This document shows positions 32,601 through 39,220 of a stretch of 39,220 nucleotides of DNA, piece by piece. This DNA is from a bacterium UBP4_UBA6127 (lineage in GTDB: Bacteria; UBP4; UBA4092). The stretch covers positions 1 to 39,220 of the forward strand of contig DIVR01000013.1 in the NCBI GenBank assembly GCA_002428325.1, given 5' to 3'. The notes under the pieces are model-generated. The model was given only the letters and a program-made list of their open reading frames with translations. It searched no databases and was not told the DNA's origin. The translations under genes were made by a program, and so were the position numbers. Numbering within the stretch: the stretch's first letter is position 1; every line of letters starts with the position of its first letter.

Positions 32601-34004
32601 CAGCCGTTGGATTTTTTCTTTTAAAGCGGCTTCAGCCTGCACTTTCTGGGTGATATCCGTAATAAAACCTTCCAGGCAAATTAGATGATCAGACTCATCC
32701 CAGATACCCCTTCCCCGTTCCCAGAGGTTTTTAATGTTACCGTTAGAATCACGAAGGCGGTACTCGACTTCAAAAGGCACTCTTTGGTCAAGAGCGGTCT
32801 GGATTTCCAACCAGACTCTTTTCCTGTCTTCATGATGGATAAGCCGGGCAAAGGGATAATGATCTGTTCCCGTGAATTTATCTGGTTTATAGCCGGTCAG
32901 GGCTTTCACTCCTTCACTGATGTAATCCATCGGCCAGTTAGGGGTATTTTTGCACCGATAAACCATTCCCGGCAGATTTTGGACCAGGGTATCCAGGAAC
33001 CGTTGGTTTTCGACAACCAATTTTTCCTGTACAAAGAATTGGTCAAGCATCCCGGCAATCACTCCAAACTCATGAGTTTCCTGCGAGAGGTACTTTACCG
33101 GGTTGCTGCTTTTTTTAAAGAGGGCTTGGCTGAGGGATTCCAGAGGCTGGGTTACCCAGCGGTGAAAATAGAACCCGAACACCCCTAAGAGGAAAAGGAT
33201 AAATAAGGTATAACCCCAAAGCATCAGCTTGTCGGACCGTTGGTAAGGTTCCAGCCAGGGAGGTTCAGAGATAACTTTGATTGTGGTGATGGGCTGCCCT
33301 TTCCAATCCGAGAGTTCTTTAGTAAACCAGACGGTCCCGAAAGGATATTTTGCCGGGAGGAGGGTGGGGGTGGTATCGATTGAAAAGGGAATCAACTCTA
33401 TTTCTGTCCGGGATAATAGAGATATTTCCCGAATAAACTTATTGTCCCATAACCGGCCGACGATGAAATAACCCTGGGGGTTGGAATGCCGAAGGGCATC
33501 ATCGGAGGGATGAACACTGGCGGCAAAAACCTCCATGGTACCCAGAAAGGTAGGAGAATAATAATGGAGAGTCCTTTTATCCTTTAAATACGGGACAAAC
33601 TTTTCCAGGGGGACAGGCGGTTTGGTAAAACTAAGGTCTTTTCGTTTGCTGGTGGCATAGATCAGGTTCCCTTCAGCATCCAAAATCCAGACAAAATCAT
33701 AATTATAGTTATTAAAGCCGAACTGGGTTTGTTGTTGGAGCCATCTCTGGTTTTTGAGGGTAATGTTCTGAACCATCTCATTCCAGATGGAATATTCAAA
33801 AAAAACATGTTTTTCGACAGATTCGCTTTTAAGGTAAAGGACCCTTTGGAAGACTTGCCGGGAAGTCTGGTTATATTCATTCAGAAGGAAGTTAAGCTGG
33901 CTGGCCTCTTTGATTTGATATAACCAGATACCAGAGAGGAAAAAGAAAGCCAGTCCGGCCAGCAAAATAAATAGTTTAAACTGTATGGATTTATTTAATT
34001 TCAT
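29691..34004 (-). CDS. Giant CHASE4-like/PAS/GAF sensor with HD-GYP phosphodiesterase (paralogue 2)
   Basis: The product has 1,437 residues. The order is TM1 (9-29), a periplasmic CHASE4-like domain (about 60-250, with NYDFVWILDAEGNLIYATS), TM2 (260-282), a HAMP-like linker, PAS (335-455), GAF (470-635), PAS (640-770), PAS (775-890), GAF (895-1060), GAF (1075-1240) and HD-GYP (1250-1435). The last domain keeps EGHTQRV (H1274), HDIGKMGIPD (H1306-D1307) and HHEKWDGTGYP (1359-1369). HD-GYP enzymes hydrolyse cyclic di-GMP, or cGAMP in some lineages. Five cytoplasmic sensor domains on one chain suggest integration of several small-molecule or redox signals. It follows its paralogue by 96 bases with no terminator between. 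Confidence 0.88.
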   Translation of the reverse strand: MKLNKSIQFKLFILLAGLAFFFLSGIWLYQIKEASQLNFLLNEYNQTSRQVFQRVLYLKSESVEKHVFFEYSIWNEMVQNITLKNQRWLQQQTQFGFNNYNYDFVWILDAEGNLIYATSKRKDLSFTKPPVPLEKFVPYLKDKRTLHYYSPTFLGTMEVFAASVHPSDDALRHSNPQGYFIVGRLWDNKFIREISLLSRTEIELIPFSIDTTPTLLPAKYPFGTVWFTKELSDWKGQPITTIKVISEPPWLEPYQRSDKLMLWGYTLFILFLLGVFGFYFHRWVTQPLESLSQALFKKSSNPVKYLSQETHEFGVIAGMLDQFFVQEKLVVENQRFLDTLVQNLPGMVYRCKNTPNWPMDYISEGVKALTGYKPDKFTGTDHYPFARLIHHEDRKRVWLEIQTALDQRVPFEVEYRLRDSNGNIKNLWERGRGIWDESDHLICLEGFITDITQKVQAEAALKEKIQRLELLRKVSDLFQETLEFQDLISKIYSLIPEYTGVNRVRVFLYDKEKKGLIKAIPNNTSPNDSIDPPSVDNSINPPGFSLSGTCFQNNEPIVIDDCYKTDIIPIHFVDSMKLKSVMAVPVSSRGKTIGVLRMDYTHKFHSFTSEEVEFNRLLGEQLGILIENAQLFKELVESRNAIQEKEARYREAIRSITAVPYECRYYPVRYIFMGEGIKDLLGYTPEELTVEVWTQSIKEKIPKGLMKDMSPEEATRRTLSGEMDRWEMDYRMVDRSGRERWVSDISIQLKDSSNKPYGSLGILQDVTEWKLVEQEQRRLTRALEQSTSSIIITDKKGNIEYVNNKFTEISGYTLDEIIGNKPGVLGSGSTPQSTYDWIWDTINSGNEWRGELCDHRKTGELFWVDATISPIRDKDGNITHFMNSLEDITSRKAAEKVRNVLSDLGTRLSDANSSVDVAQIILDKCDELFGWEAAFISLYSEDEKLLKDIIAYDEIEGSRQQAKTRDLAKFPPIVERTFQEGPLLILRNKTDVDRELLSLPRFGDKIRISMSLMMVPFRKQEHNIGVLSIQSYRPNAYTQNDLDLLRVIASYCSAALERTFTRQRLVERETELERKLDFISSLRAIDMAITGSMDLRININIILQQVLLRLEAEGAAVLLYNTSINQLELLQAKGVEREIPSWSSENYSHDPAFHILRERILLQVKRAAAYPYGFPQMPKSVEDKFQTYIGLPLIAKGQVQGILEVFFTYSNFEPSGEWTEFLEAMATQSAIAIDNATLFNSLQRSNTELAMAYDSTLEGWSRALDLRDKETEGHTQRVTNITVELALAMGMTRDEMGYLRWGALLHDIGKMGIPDSILLKPGPLTPAEWVVMKKHPLYAYELLSPIQYLRPALDIPYCHHEKWDGTGYPRGLKEREIPMAARIFAVVDVWDAMTSDRPYRSALPKGEVVNHIISLRGIHFDPEVTDTFLKMIQETAR

Positions 34005-34100
34005 AGAAACCCAAAGCCTGAAAACAACAGCCCACCACTATTCTTATTCATATAGTTCAATGAATCAAGTAAATTCTTCCTGGGCAATAATAGCTATCTA

Positions 34101-37100
34101 TCAATACCAGAGGGATTCATCCTTCATCATATCCAGGAAAGCCTCCACTACTGTGGCATCAAAATGCCTTTTGTGTTGAGAGTCGAGATACTGGAGGACT
34201 TCCAAGGGAGGCAACCCCTTACGGTAAGGACGGTCATATCGCAGGGCATCCCAGACATCCACTACAGCAAATATCCTGGCGGCAATGGGGATTTTATCTT
34301 CTTTAAGGTGCCGGGGGTATCCGGTCCCATCCCATTTCTCATGATGGCAATAGGGGATATCCAGGGCTGGCCTTAAATACTCAATCGGGTAGAGGAACTG
34401 GAAAGCATATTCGGTATGCTTTTGCATATGAATTCGTTCTTCAGGGGTCAGTTCCCCGGCTTTCAGGAGAATATCATCCGGGATACCCATTTTACCGATA
34501 TCATGCAGCAAGGCTCCCCAGCGGATATAAGTCAGTTTTTCGGTAGAAATCCCCATTATTTTGGCCAGCCGAAGGGTCAGCGCCGTTACTCTTTGGGTAT
34601 GTCCCTCGGTTTCCTGGTCCCGTAAATCCAAGGCTCGGGACCATCCTTCCAGAGTGGTGTCATAGGCCAAGGCCAGTTCGGTGTTGGATTTTTGCAGGTT
34701 CTCGAAAAGGATTGAGTTTTCAATAGCGATGGCTGTCTGGGTGGCCAGGGCTTCCAGGAAATATTGCCATTGGGGGGTCATGGAAAGGGGGTTGGCGGAG
34801 AATAGTTCCAGGACTCCTTTAATTTCACCCTTGATTTGGAGGGGCACCGCGGCATATCCGATGAACCCTTCCTGTTTCAGGAGGTTTTGGCGTTGGGATT
34901 CTTCCGGGGATGATAATAAATTTTCGATATAGAGAGCCCGGCGTTCCCGGACAGCTTTTCCCGGGTACCCTTCTCCCAGACGGAGATGGATATTGGAGAA
35001 AGCCGGATTGTTAAATCCTTTGTTTCCCAGACAGTCGAATTCTGTGGAAAAAGAACCCAGCATCAGGATATTGGCAGCGGTCGCATCAAGTTGAACCAGG
35101 ACTTCCGAGAGAATGACGCTCAAACTTAGCCGTAAATCCATAGAACTGATGATTGCCAGATCGATAGTTCTCAGGCTGGTCAGGAATCTGAGCTGGACCG
35201 AGAGTTCCCGTTCTCTTTGGAGAAGGCTGTCTTCCGCTACAGTCCGTTCCAAGGCTCCGGCGCAATGGTCAGCCAGTATTTGGAATAATTCCAAGTCCTG
35301 GGATTGGTAGTTTTTATCGGTCAGGCTCTGGATAGAGAGGACCCCGATCACCTTTTCTCCCCTTCGGATAGGGGCAAACATCATCGAGCGGGTATGCCGG
35401 CAGAAGATTTCAAAATTATCAGGTTCGGAAGGAAGGGTACTTTTGTCCTCAGGCTCTTTATTGATCAGGAGTTTACCTTCTTTGACTGTTTGCCGCAGGT
35501 ATTCACAACGGCGGTATTCATCTCCAACGGTTACGGATCTGGGAATACTTCCTTCCCGAACCATTGCCAGCAGGGGATTGAATTCATCCATGATCGGCTG
35601 CCAGGTGGCAATAAAACCGGCATCCCAGCCGAAGAGTTCGGCGGCTTCTCCCAGGATGGTTTCTCCCACATTTTGAGGGTGGGCAAGGGAACTGAGTTTG
35701 TGTCCCAGGGTGCTGAGGCTGGTTTTGATTTTATCCTGGAATTTCTTCTCTGTAATATCCACCATGATAGCGGCATAATGGGTAACATCGCCTTCTTTAT
35801 TCCGAACCGGGGAAATAATAGCCGATTCCCAGTAAATATCCCCATTTTTCTTGCGATTTACCAATTCCCCTTCCCAATAATTTCCCGATGAGAGGGTATC
35901 CCAGAGATTTTGATAAGTTTCAAGAGGGACTTTACCGGATTTCAGAATCCGGGGGTTTTGGCCCAGGACTTCTTCAGGAGCATACCCGGTCAATTTGGTA
36001 AAAGTCGGGTTGACATAGACAATATCCCCCAGGGTATTGGTGATCATGACCGAGTTGGGGCTTTGTTCCATAGAACGAGTCAGGAAAGCCAACCGGGTCT
36101 CAATTTCTTTGCGTTCGGTAATATCCTGCAATATCCCCAGAGAAGACAGGAGGTTGCCGGACTCATCCCGAATCAACAGGGCCGTATCGGAAACCCATTT
36201 TTCTTCCCCCTGCCGATTAATAATCAAATAATCCGCTTCCCATTGGTTCAAATTCGGGGTTTGACCCAGGCTGATGGCATCAGGCTGGGTCCCGGACCGG
36301 GAAGGATTCCGGGTGAGGGTCTCCTTAATGAGGCTTTTCCAGGTTTTAGAATCGAGTTCATGAGGGGTATATCCGGTCAAATCGATAATTTCGGGACCCA
36401 GGAAGGTAAAAGCATCGGTTAAAAAGTCAAACCGGTAAGGGACTGCCTTAATTTGGGTTATGGCCTGCCGATATTGGTTTTCACTTGCCCGGATAGCGGC
36501 TTCAGAGGTTTTAAGCTCGGTAACCAGGAGAACGTTTTCCATCAACATCCCCAGGTGGTCTCCGGTAATCTGGTAAAATTCAACATCTTCCGGGGTAAAG
36601 ATTTGGGGTTCCCGGGTGAAATCCAGCCGCAGGACCCCTAAAATCCGGTCTTTTCCATGGATAGGGACAGCGATAGAAGATATTATCCCTAATTGTTTCA
36701 ATGTTTCAGGAGTAAAAAGGTCAGAGGATGCCGCTTTTTCGACCCAGACAGGCTTATCTTCCCGGAAACATTTGCCGGAGATACCTTGGGTGATGGGTTG
36801 GGGTTGGGATACCCGGTCCGTTTCAACGGGATGGGTAATCCCAATCAGGTTATCACTGATAAGGGCTTTTTGGTTAAAATCATAAATGAGGATATTGGCC
36901 CGATTAACCTGGGTATGTTGAGGGAAAAGGGTATAAGCCTGTTGCAGAAGAGTCGGCAGGTCTTTGGCATCCTGGAGGGTTTCATGGAAGAGTTTAATAA
37001 ATTCCATGCGTCTGAGGTTTTCCCGGAGTTCTGCTTCAGCCTTTTTCCAGTCGGTGATATCCCGGATAAAGCCTTCGATATATTCCGATTTACCCTGGGG

Positions 37101-38477
37101 ATCAAAGATAAACCGTCCATGTTCCCAGACCCAGCGGATGCCGCCGTCTTTCCGGCGAATCCGGTAAAGCATTTCAAAAGTCGGGGATTCGGGATGTTCC
37201 AATCCCTTCTGGACATCCTGCCAGACTTTCGCCTGGTCATCGGGGTGTATGAGGCTGGCATAAGAAACCAGTTGGCTATCAATTAACTCCTCCGGAGTGT
37301 ATCCGGTCAGGGAGAGGGTTCCTTCACTGACGAATTCCATCGTCCAATCCTGGTCATTCCGGCACCGATAGACCATCCCGGAAAGATTTCCAATCAGGGT
37401 ATCCAGAAAACGTTCTCTGGCCCTTAATTCGTTCTCCATACACTGTCGATGGGTGATTTCCTGCTGAAGCGCCGTTTTTTGCTGAAAGAAATCATCAATC
37501 AAATCGGCCAGCCGGCCAATTTCTGTAGGAGAATGGAGCCAGGGCCGAATCGTATCGGGGGTTTGGTCCCGAAGGCTGGTTGCCATGACCTTCAGGGGAT
37601 GGGTAATCCAGGTACGAAGGCTGATATAAAGAAGCCCCAGAATCAATAGGGAAAACAGGACCTGAAGCCAGGTTAGGATACGTTTAGCCGAATAATATTC
37701 CTTTAACCAGGGGAATTCAGATTCTAAGGACAGATTGATGACAGGCCGGTAATTCCAGTCATAGAGGGGCAGGTTAAACCCGACGATCCCGTCAATTCGG
37801 TTGATAATAAAATCATGGGTTGGCTCAGCCTGAAGAGAGGGAACCAGTTTTACCTTGGTTTTCAGGTCATGGGAGAGCTGCCGAAGAGTTTCCGGGGTCC
37901 AGACCCGGGCGGTCAGGAAATATCCATGTTGGCCCCGGCTCCCCGGCATATAGCTGCCGATGATTTCCACCAGGTTTCCTTTATCGGTCAGGGTAAAATA
38001 ATGGACCCGGGAATGGCGGCTGAAGAGGGTCATTAAATCACTTTCGGTAACAGGGACTCCTCTGGGCTGAAGAGTAAAAACCTTTTTGGCGGCAGCGGCT
38101 TTCAGCTGATAATTTCCTGAATAAAACCATACCCCATCGAGGTTTTCTTTTTGCAGAAACTCTTCCAGCTGGGGAGAAAGGGCGGTTGTTTTTTCTGATT
38201 GGACTTTATCCCACCAGGATTCCCAGAAATCCTGATAAGAAAGATATTTTTCTAATTGGACCTGGGTTCTCTGGTTGAGCAGTTGAGTATAGGCCAGTTT
38301 TTCTTTGGGAATAGCCTGGGAGATGAGCATCTCAATTCGGTTGCGTTCCAGGAGGGTCAGGATAACCAGGCTGATACTGTAAATCAGAAATATCCCAACC
38401 AGCAGGAGGAGTATTTTCCCTTGTAAAGGTTTGAAACGTTTTGAGTTCCGATTACCTGACCCCGAACTGTTATCCAT
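34101..38477 (-). CDS. Giant CHASE4-like/PAS/GAF sensor with HD-GYP phosphodiesterase (paralogue 1)
   Basis: The product has 1,458 residues with the same architecture as the gene downstream: TM1 (20-42), an extracytoplasmic CHASE4-like domain (about 70-255), TM2 (266-288), PAS (355-475), GAF (490-655), PAS (665-790), PAS (795-910), GAF (915-1080), GAF (1095-1260) and HD-GYP (1270-1450). HD-GYP residues are intact: EGHTQRV, HDIGKMGIPDDIL and HHEKWDGTGYP. The periplasmic and first GAF domains diverge most from the neighbour, whereas the HD-GYP domains are close, so the pair probably senses different inputs and gives the same output. GGAGGG lies about ten bases before the ATG. It is the first gene of the two-gene unit. 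Confidence 0.88.
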   Translation of the reverse strand: MDNSSGSGNRNSKRFKPLQGKILLLLVGIFLIYSISLVILTLLERNRIEMLISQAIPKEKLAYTQLLNQRTQVQLEKYLSYQDFWESWWDKVQSEKTTALSPQLEEFLQKENLDGVWFYSGNYQLKAAAAKKVFTLQPRGVPVTESDLMTLFSRHSRVHYFTLTDKGNLVEIIGSYMPGSRGQHGYFLTARVWTPETLRQLSHDLKTKVKLVPSLQAEPTHDFIINRIDGIVGFNLPLYDWNYRPVINLSLESEFPWLKEYYSAKRILTWLQVLFSLLILGLLYISLRTWITHPLKVMATSLRDQTPDTIRPWLHSPTEIGRLADLIDDFFQQKTALQQEITHRQCMENELRARERFLDTLIGNLSGMVYRCRNDQDWTMEFVSEGTLSLTGYTPEELIDSQLVSYASLIHPDDQAKVWQDVQKGLEHPESPTFEMLYRIRRKDGGIRWVWEHGRFIFDPQGKSEYIEGFIRDITDWKKAEAELRENLRRMEFIKLFHETLQDAKDLPTLLQQAYTLFPQHTQVNRANILIYDFNQKALISDNLIGITHPVETDRVSQPQPITQGISGKCFREDKPVWVEKAASSDLFTPETLKQLGIISSIAVPIHGKDRILGVLRLDFTREPQIFTPEDVEFYQITGDHLGMLMENVLLVTELKTSEAAIRASENQYRQAITQIKAVPYRFDFLTDAFTFLGPEIIDLTGYTPHELDSKTWKSLIKETLTRNPSRSGTQPDAISLGQTPNLNQWEADYLIINRQGEEKWVSDTALLIRDESGNLLSSLGILQDITERKEIETRLAFLTRSMEQSPNSVMITNTLGDIVYVNPTFTKLTGYAPEEVLGQNPRILKSGKVPLETYQNLWDTLSSGNYWEGELVNRKKNGDIYWESAIISPVRNKEGDVTHYAAIMVDITEKKFQDKIKTSLSTLGHKLSSLAHPQNVGETILGEAAELFGWDAGFIATWQPIMDEFNPLLAMVREGSIPRSVTVGDEYRRCEYLRQTVKEGKLLINKEPEDKSTLPSEPDNFEIFCRHTRSMMFAPIRRGEKVIGVLSIQSLTDKNYQSQDLELFQILADHCAGALERTVAEDSLLQRERELSVQLRFLTSLRTIDLAIISSMDLRLSLSVILSEVLVQLDATAANILMLGSFSTEFDCLGNKGFNNPAFSNIHLRLGEGYPGKAVRERRALYIENLLSSPEESQRQNLLKQEGFIGYAAVPLQIKGEIKGVLELFSANPLSMTPQWQYFLEALATQTAIAIENSILFENLQKSNTELALAYDTTLEGWSRALDLRDQETEGHTQRVTALTLRLAKIMGISTEKLTYIRWGALLHDIGKMGIPDDILLKAGELTPEERIHMQKHTEYAFQFLYPIEYLRPALDIPYCHHEKWDGTGYPRHLKEDKIPIAARIFAVVDVWDALRYDRPYRKGLPPLEVLQYLDSQHKRHFDATVVEAFLDMMKDESLWY

Positions 38478-38672
38478 GAGCCGCCATCCCTCCAGAAAAG
38501 GAGCATGCCTGATATGCCCATTGTATCATCGAGGCACCCAAGGGCCCAATACAAGATTCCCTTGAATTATCAGGATAAAATTGGTATTATTTTGAAACTC
38601 ATAATTTTTCCAGGCCCAAAGTCAAAAAAGCTTCTTCCTGTGAAAAGGAACTCCCTGTATTTAATAATAAAG

Positions 38673-38701
38673 TTGAAATAAATCGGGGATAGAGCTATAA
38701 A
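38673..38701 (+). promoter_or_regulatory. Promoter of the agmatinase-family gene
   Basis: TTGAAA 38673-38678 and TATAAA 38696-38701 are separated by 17 bases, the optimum for a housekeeping sigma factor. Transcription would begin near 38708, giving a leader of nearly 100 bases. The rest of the 327-base gap to the sensor gene shows nothing else I recognise. Confidence 0.6.
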
Positions 38702-38704
38702 TAA

Positions 38705-38751
38705 GGATAGGGCCGGGAACCGGCCTTTTGTGTTATCCGGGAAAATCCCGG
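38705..38751 (+). other. Hairpin-rich 5' leader of the agmatinase-family gene
   Basis: GGCCGG 38711-38716 and CCGGCC 38720-38725 form a tight stem that is followed by TTTT. GGATA 38705-38709 can pair with TATCC 38734-38738 around it. CCGGG 38737-38741 pairs with CCCGG 38747-38751 as a second hairpin that shares bases with the outer stem. The layout could be an attenuator or riboswitch-like switch. The loops do not match the guanidine-II ACGR signature. Confidence 0.4.
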
Positions 38752-38804
38752 CAGAAGGTAAGTTCCTTTGGATAGATTTAAAAGAGAAGAAAGGATTCTT
38801 GGTT

Positions 38805-39220
38805 GTGGGAACTAAAAAGCAACAAAAAAAACCCAGGCTGGATTTAAGCCGGGATTTCCGTCCGCCTTTCTGGGGGATGTTTGGCTGCGACCCTGAGGAC
38901 TCGACCTATAAAGAGTCCAAAGTGGTGGTGCTGCCGGTCCCCTATGAACAGACGACCTCCTATAAAGGGAATACCAAGGAAGGCCCTAAAGCCATTATTG
39001 ATGCTTCCCGGTTTGTGGAAACCTATGATGAAGAATTGGATTATGAAGTCATAAAGGTGGGGATCCATACCTTGCCGGAGTTTGAACCGGATTGTTCCGG
39101 GCCGGAGGCGACCGGTAAACGGCTGGAAAAAATTGCCGCCAAAATCGCTGCCGATGGTAAATTTCTGGTATCCTTGGGAGGGGAACATTCCATTACCCCG
39201 CCTTTAGTGGCAGGAATTTT
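38805..39220 (+). CDS. Agmatinase/ureohydrolase-family protein (partial, 5' part)
   Basis: The first 138 codons of a gene that runs off the right edge. GTG 38805 has AAGGA nine bases upstream. The sequence follows the arginase/agmatinase fold: FRPPFWGMFGCDP, VVVLPVPYEQTTSYKGNTKE with the KEGPKAI segment, and at the edge LVSLGGEHSITPPLVAGI, whose GGEHS histidine is the first ligand of the binuclear manganese centre. These enzymes hydrolyse guanidino compounds (agmatine to putrescine and urea in the best-known case). The remaining Asp/His ligands lie outside the window, so substrate assignment among agmatine, guanidinobutyrate, formiminoglutamate or guanidine is open. Confidence 0.88.
   Translation, partial: MGTKKQQKKPRLDLSRDFRPPFWGMFGCDPEDSTYKESKVVVLPVPYEQTTSYKGNTKEGPKAIIDASRFVETYDEELDYEVIKVGIHTLPEFEPDCSGPEATGKRLEKIAAKIAADGKFLVSLGGEHSITPPLVAGI

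Noticed and set aside
30170..37649. Many open frames of 60-200 codons overlapping the two sensor genes
   Set aside because: All are antisense or out-of-frame shadows of proteins with continuous PAS, GAF and HD-GYP motifs.
38844..39188. Minus-strand open frame of 114 codons
   Set aside because: It is antisense to a plus-strand frame with clear agmatinase motifs, including GGEHS, and is itself of low-information composition.
1..39220. Search by eye for CRISPR repeats, transposases, integrases, tRNA and rRNA genes
   Set aside because: No regularly spaced repeats, no DDE or integrase proteins and no recognisable tRNA or rRNA segments were seen.

Overview
The window is bacterial chromosomal DNA of moderate GC content with a markedly AT-richer stretch at about 8.0-13.8 kb. 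It encodes a TolC/RND tripartite efflux system, so the cell is probably a diderm (Gram-negative type). The isolated dnaN beside a DnaA-box cluster and the unfamiliar secreted proteins fit a poorly sampled, possibly uncultured lineage. I cannot assign a phylum from sequence alone. No rRNA, tRNA, CRISPR array, transposase or phage gene was recognised.

Layout. (1) 0-1.4 kb: the 3' tail of a plus-strand gene, a short SBBP-type beta-propeller protein, a structured intergenic stretch and a glycine-rich RRM RNA-binding protein. (2) 1.5-8 kb: a probable replication origin (5.34-5.73 kb, six perfect TTATCCACA boxes) next to a divergent dnaN. This core is flanked by two large multi-pass GT-C-like membrane proteins that share motifs and point away from the origin. 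(3) 8-14.4 kb: a run of small membrane and secreted proteins of unknown family. It includes a tandem duplicate pair, at least two decaying gene copies, and an exported rubrerythrin-like protein with an incomplete di-iron site. (4) 14.4-22.3 kb: a small membrane protein, then a tightly packed tetR-tolC-hlyD-RND efflux operon with a palindromic promoter/operator and a strong terminator. (5) 22.4-26.5 kb: an exported alpha/beta-hydrolase-like protein and a membrane protein (minus strand), divergent from a DinG/XPD-like helicase with an N-terminal PD-(D/E)XK-like nuclease domain. (6) 26.7-29.6 kb: a candidate small RNA with a strong terminator, a PerR-like regulator with its promoter, a Tat-exported Fe/Mn superoxide dismutase and a DUF2314 protein. 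(7) 29.7-38.5 kb: two tandem, co-oriented, paralogous sensors of about 1,440 residues (CHASE4-like, PAS, GAF and HD-GYP domains). (8) 38.7 kb to the end: a promoter, a hairpin-rich leader and the 5' part of an agmatinase/ureohydrolase gene.

How the genes fit together. The origin organises the window: large genes to its left run on the minus strand, and most to its right run on the plus strand. Oxidative-stress defence is a second theme (PerR-like regulator, exported SOD, exported rubrerythrin). Envelope functions dominate the rest: efflux, glycan transfer, secreted unknowns and ligand sensing coupled to c-di-GMP breakdown. The most unusual parts are the decaying secreted-protein island, the SOD with a possible second internal start, the tandem giant HD-GYP sensors, and several terminator-linked structured RNAs that match no family I know.
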